From CAYSCW01 sp964449165 (GTDB taxonomy: Bacteria > Acidobacteriota > Aminicenantia > Aminicenantales > Aminicenantaceae), in NCBI GenBank assembly GCA_964449165.1, contig CAYVAT010000052.1, positions 1 through 17,944 of the forward strand: DNA of 17,944 bases, given 5' to 3'. The translations under genes were made by a program, and so were the position numbers. Of this stretch, positions 14,825 through 17,944 are shown piece after piece. Position 1 is the first letter of the stretch, and every line of letters starts with the position of its first letter. The notes below the pieces were generated by a model. It was not told the DNA's origin. It ran no database searches and saw nothing but the letters and a program-made list of their open reading frames with translations.

Positions 14825-16015
14825 CTAAACTAGTTCTACAGCCATAGCCACGGCATCTCCCCCTCCCAGGCAGAGGGCGGCCACTCCTTTTTTCATTCCT
14901 CTGTGTCTGAGAGCATAAATCAAAGTCGTCAGGATTCGTGCTCCTGTCGCTCCTATAGGATGTCCTAAAGCCACTGCTCCTCCATGGACATTGACTTTTT
15001 CCCGATCCAGCCCTAACTCCTTGATGAGAACTACCATTTGGGAGGAAAAGGCCTCGTTGATTTCAAAAAGATCCACATCTTCTACTTTCCACCCCACATT
15101 GGCCAACAGATTCTCTATGGCTCCTTTGGGAGCATACATCACCATCCTGGGCTCCACTCCATTGGTCGTGGAGCCCAATATCTTAGCCAAGGGCTTAAGG
15201 CCTTTCGCTTCCACTGCATCCTTAGAAGCCACAACCACGGCCGAAGCCCCGTCATTCAAACTAGACGCATTTCCTGCTGTAACTGTCCCATCTTCCTTAA
15301 AAGCAGGCCTAAGTTTAGAGAGCCTCTCCAAAGTTGTATCCTTGCGCGGCCCTTCATCCACTTCAAAGACAACCGGGTCTCCCTTTCTTTGAGGAACCTC
15401 TACAGGAATGATTTCATCCTTGAAATAGCCTCTCTCGATGGCATGAACGGCTTTCTGATGGCTGCTGAGGGCGTATTCATCCTGTTCTTGACGAGTGGCC
15501 CCGAACTTTTCGGCCACTACTTCTCCTGTCATGCCCATGTGCTGGTCATCAAAAGCACACCAAAGTCCATCCAGTATCATGGAGTCTTTCATCTTCATGT
15601 CACCAAATTTCACTCCCTCTCTTGCTCCCCAGAGCAGATGTGGAGCCTTGCTCATGCTTTCCATACCTCCGGCAACGATGATTTCTTTCTCTTCCAGCCA
15701 GATGGCTTGAGCCGCCAATGAAACCGCCTTTAGAGCAGATCCGCAGACTTTATTCACTGCAAAACAACTCACCGTGTAGGGAACACCTCCCTTGACTGCC
15801 GCCTGCTTGGCCGGGGCTTGCCCCAAGCCGGCTGAAACCACGTTTCCCATGATCACCTCATCCACATCCTCTCCTGAGATTCCAGCTCTTTTAATGGCTT
15901 CCTTAATCACAATCCCCCCTAATTCGGGAGCACTGACCTGGCGAACGCCGCCTAAAAAATTGCCGACAGCTGTGCGGCAAGCACTGACGATGAAAACATC
16001 CCTTAATTCACACAT
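14825..16015 (-). CDS. Acetyl-CoA C-acetyltransferase (thiolase)
   Basis: Condenses two acetyl-CoA to acetoacetyl-CoA or runs in reverse in beta-oxidation. The 396-residue protein has the complete thiolase set: acyl-enzyme cysteine C91 in NKVCGSA, H352 in GHPIGATG, and the second cysteine C382 in CLGGGDA. N-terminal ACRTAVGNFLGG is also characteristic of biosynthetic-type thiolases. GAGG eight bases before the ATG supports the start. It is first in a two-gene operon with the dehydrogenase, downstream of the candidate promoter at 16043-16071. Chain-length preference (C4 or longer) cannot be told from sequence alone. Confidence 0.95.
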   Translation of the reverse strand: MCELRDVFIVSACRTAVGNFLGGVRQVSAPELGGIVIKEAIKRAGISGEDVDEVIMGNVVSAGLGQAPAKQAAVKGGVPYTVSCFAVNKVCGSALKAVSLAAQAIWLEEKEIIVAGGMESMSKAPHLLWGAREGVKFGDMKMKDSMILDGLWCAFDDQHMGMTGEVVAEKFGATRQEQDEYALSSHQKAVHAIERGYFKDEIIPVEVPQRKGDPVVFEVDEGPRKDTTLERLSKLRPAFKEDGTVTAGNASSLNDGASAVVVASKDAVEAKGLKPLAKILGSTTNGVEPRMVMYAPKGAIENLLANVGWKVEDVDLFEINEAFSSQMVVLIKELGLDREKVNVHGGAVALGHPIGATGARILTTLIYALRHRGMKKGVAALCLGGGDAVAMAVELV

Positions 16016-16042
16016 TGATTAGACCTCTCTAGAAAGAAATTT

Positions 16043-16071
16043 TGTATAAAAGCAACTCCTTTTTATCACAA
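16043..16071 (-). promoter_or_regulatory. Candidate promoter of the thiolase-hbd operon
   Basis: On the minus strand TTGTGA (16066-16071, 4 of 6) and TATACA (16043-16048, 4 of 6) are 17 bp apart. It lies between the REP-like palindrome and the thiolase start and would give a short leader of roughly 20 nt. Confidence 0.45.
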
Positions 16072-16098
16072 TTAAAGGAGAGTGTAAATAAAGGTGAA

Positions 16099-16141
16099 AG
16101 GGGAACAGTCCGTATTTTTTGAAGAAGAGGGACAGTCCCCT
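16099..16141. repeat. REP-like inverted repeat, possible terminator
   Basis: AGGGGAACAGTCC (16099-16111) and GGACAGTCCCCT (16130-16141) form an imperfect hairpin of about 11 pairs with an 18-nt loop; the right arm also contains the palindrome GGGACAGTCCC. It touches the ligase stop codon. The GGGACAGTCCC theme resembles REP-type repeats seen near REP-associated transposases (from general knowledge). Here it could end or process the ligase transcript. Confidence 0.55.
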
Positions 16142-17814
16142 CAAGAAAGACCGATAATCTCTCCATCATCGGTGATATCTATCCTTTCAGCTGCAGGTGA
16201 TTTGGGTAAACCAGGCATGGTCATGATATCTCCACAGTAAACCACCACAAATCCTGCCCCAGAGCTGACAGAAACGTCGGTGACGATCAGGGTGAAATCT
16301 TTTGGTTGCCCCAAAGCTTCATCATCATCTGAAAGAGAGTATTGCGTCTTGGCAATACAGACAGGAAACTGACCAAAGCCTTGTTCTTCCAGCCTGAGAA
16401 TTTTTCTCCTGATCTTCCCTTCCATGGCTACCGCAGATGCTCCATAGATCTTGCGGGCTACGGTCTCAATCTTTTCAACGAGAGGCATCTCTAAGGGATA
16501 GAGAAACGCAAAATGATTTTCATCCTCTTCCACTGCCTTCAGGACTTCTTTCCCCAGATCCAGGCCTCCCTTCCCGCCTTTGCTGTAGACCTCGCTGAGT
16601 GAGATACGCACTTTTTCCTTCTGGCATAATTCGAAGACCTTTTCTATTTCCCTCTCTGTGTCATCAGGGAATCTGTTCAAAGCAATGACAAAAGGAACAC
16701 CAAAAAGCCGAAGGTTTTCCGCATGTTTTTGAAGATTCGAAATACCGCGTTCGACGGCTTCGACATCCTCCGTGCCCACATCTTCCAGTTTGACTCCTCC
16801 GTGAAGCTTCAGAGCACGGATGGTAGCTACAAGAACACAGGCGTCAGGAGGCGGGATATGCCCTGTCCTGACCACAATATCGAAAAACTTCTCGGCTCCG
16901 AGGTCAGAGCCAAAACCACTCTCGGTAACCACCATATCTGCCAGGGAAAGAGCCAGGCTGGTGGCTAGTACGGAGTTTGTCCCATGGGCAATGTTGGCAA
17001 AGGGACCTCCGTGGATAAAAACAGGATTGTGTTCCAGAGTCTGAACAACGCTCGGCTTCATGGCTTCCTTCAGGAGCGCAGCCATGGCTCCTTCTGCTTT
17101 TAATTCTCGAGCAAAAACAGGTTTTTTCTCTGGAGAATATCCGACAAAGATATTCCCAATCCTCTCTTTCAAATCCTTAAGGTCCTGGGAAAGACAGAGA
17201 ATGGCCATAATTTCTGATGCAGCTGTTATATCAAAGCCTGTCTCTCGAGCTATTCCCCTTAAAGGGCCGCCGATTCCAATCACCACCTCTCGGAGCACCC
17301 GATCATCCATGTCCATAACCCTCTTCCAGCTTACTCTCCGGCAATCCAAAAGCCCGCAAGCACCCTCAAAATGGAGGTGATTATCCACCATTGCAGCAAG
17401 AAGATTGTGAGCGGCTGTTACGGCATGAATATCTCCAGTAAAGTGAAGGTTAATCTCGTCCCTGGGCATCACCTGAGCATAACCACCCCCCGTGGCTCCT
17501 CCTTTTAATCCAAAAACCGGGCCTAACGAGGGTTCTCTTAGGGCAGCGACAGCCTTTTTCCCCAAGAGATTAAAAGCATCGGCAAGACCGATAGATGTGG
17601 TGGTTTTTCCCTCACCGGCGGGAGTGGGAGTCATGGCTGTGACCATGACCAACTTTCCTGTTCTCTTTTTGTTATCCAAATATCTTTCGAGCAAGACTTT
17701 AGCCTTGTAATACCCATACAAATCCAAGTCTTCCTCTTTTATTCCCAGTTTCAGAGCAACCTCCTGGATAGGATACATTCCTGCTTGCTTGGCAATTTCT
17801 CTGTCATCGAGCAT
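16141..17814 (-). CDS. fhs: Formate-tetrahydrofolate ligase
   Basis: Joins formate to tetrahydrofolate with ATP, giving 10-formyl-tetrahydrofolate; this is the entry to the methyl branch of the Wood-Ljungdahl pathway and a source of one-carbon units for purines. The start at 17814 is chosen because AAGGAGGT (17819-17826) lies just upstream and the protein then has 557 residues, the family norm; a longer reading from 17940 would run through the end of the preceding gene. The ATP-binding TPTPAGEGKTT lies at 62-72, followed by REPSLGPVFGLKGGATGGG (93-111) and MPRDEINLHFTGD (116-128), all signatures of the family. It is probably cotranscribed with the truncated gene upstream (44-bp gap). A REP-like hairpin follows directly. 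Confidence 0.97.
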   Translation of the reverse strand: MLDDREIAKQAGMYPIQEVALKLGIKEEDLDLYGYYKAKVLLERYLDNKKRTGKLVMVTAMTPTPAGEGKTTTSIGLADAFNLLGKKAVAALREPSLGPVFGLKGGATGGGYAQVMPRDEINLHFTGDIHAVTAAHNLLAAMVDNHLHFEGACGLLDCRRVSWKRVMDMDDRVLREVVIGIGGPLRGIARETGFDITAASEIMAILCLSQDLKDLKERIGNIFVGYSPEKKPVFARELKAEGAMAALLKEAMKPSVVQTLEHNPVFIHGGPFANIAHGTNSVLATSLALSLADMVVTESGFGSDLGAEKFFDIVVRTGHIPPPDACVLVATIRALKLHGGVKLEDVGTEDVEAVERGISNLQKHAENLRLFGVPFVIALNRFPDDTEREIEKVFELCQKEKVRISLSEVYSKGGKGGLDLGKEVLKAVEEDENHFAFLYPLEMPLVEKIETVARKIYGASAVAMEGKIRRKILRLEEQGFGQFPVCIAKTQYSLSDDDEALGQPKDFTLIVTDVSVSSGAGFVVVYCGDIMTMPGLPKSPAAERIDITDDGEIIGLS

Positions 17815-17857
17815 CTCGACCTCCTTCCGCCTAAAGTTTAACCATAGCCAAACGATT

Positions 17858-17944
17858 TTACAAATAGTTTTGCCTCTCCAGCAGCATCTCCGTTTCTGTG
17901 ATAAGTTCACCAAAGATGACGTTCCCCGCAGCATCCCCATGAGG
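17858..17944 (-). CDS. C-terminal end of an unidentified protein (partial)
   Basis: The last 28 codons of a minus-strand gene that begins beyond the window; the visible sequence ends in GELITETEMLLERQNYL and a TAA at 17858. The phase differs from that of the ligase. It is judged real because the residue mix is protein-like, no stop interrupts it, and it ends a sensible 43 bp before the ligase start with a well-placed ribosome binding site between. The fragment is too short for a family call. Confidence 0.5.
   Translation of the reverse strand, partial: PHGDAAGNVIFGELITETEMLLERQNYL

Noticed and set aside
15038..15721. 227-codon plus-strand reading opposite the thiolase
   Set aside because: Mirror of a well-conserved gene, with no ribosome binding site and no recognisable domain.
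17815..17940. Longer start for formate-tetrahydrofolate ligase
   Set aside because: The extension has an unlikely composition, exceeds the family length and overlaps the end of another gene; the ribosome binding site at 17819-17826 fits 17814.
1..17944. CRISPR array, tRNA or rRNA genes
   Set aside because: No regularly spaced repeats and no cloverleaf or rRNA-like sequence were seen on reading both strands.

Overview
The window looks like chromosomal DNA of an anaerobic, protein-degrading bacterium. The evidence is two exported S9-type peptidases, further exported hydrolases, a thiolase/3-hydroxyacyl-CoA dehydrogenase pair, formate-tetrahydrofolate ligase, moderate GC content and very consistent AAGGAGG ribosome binding sites. 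An uncultured lineage such as Candidatus Aminicenantes would fit, but that placement is inference from gene content only; RecA or formate-tetrahydrofolate ligase phylogeny would decide it.

Layout. (1) 1-1103: an IS481-like insertion sequence with an apparently intact DDE transposase. Its right end carries an outward TTGACA. Together with a TATAAG in the flanking DNA, 17 bp away, this makes a good promoter facing the next gene. (2) 1204-5219: two convergent S9 (prolyl-oligopeptidase-like) peptidases, one a predicted lipoprotein and one with an ordinary signal peptide. (3) 5220-6084: a gene-poor stretch holding a hairpin, a possible remnant of a recombinase-type gene, a small lipoprotein gene on the minus strand, and two divergent sigma70-like promoters. 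(4) 6085-12753: a plus-strand run of five genes: NhaC-type antiporter, serine hydrolase fused to TPR repeats, SagB-type oxidoreductase, NodB-type deacetylase, and a secreted Ntn-hydrolase of the C45/AAT type. Gaps of 64, -4, 86 and 13 bp suggest one operon. (5) 12750-17944: minus-strand genes, read right to left: the end of an unidentified protein, formate-tetrahydrofolate ligase, a REP-like palindrome, thiolase, 3-hydroxybutyryl-CoA dehydrogenase and recA. The recA stop codon overlaps the stop of the plus-strand operon within one TTAA.

How the genes may work together. The S9 peptidases and the exported hydrolases of the five-gene run would act outside the cytoplasmic membrane on peptides, amides or cell-wall sugars. 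The antiporter would use or balance the sodium/proton gradient. The thiolase and dehydrogenase interconvert acetyl-CoA and 3-hydroxybutyryl-CoA, and the ligase feeds one-carbon units into folate. The least explained part is the five-gene run, where a SagB-type enzyme lies among exported hydrolases without YcaO, a recognisable precursor peptide or a transporter for a peptide product. No tRNA, rRNA or CRISPR array was seen.
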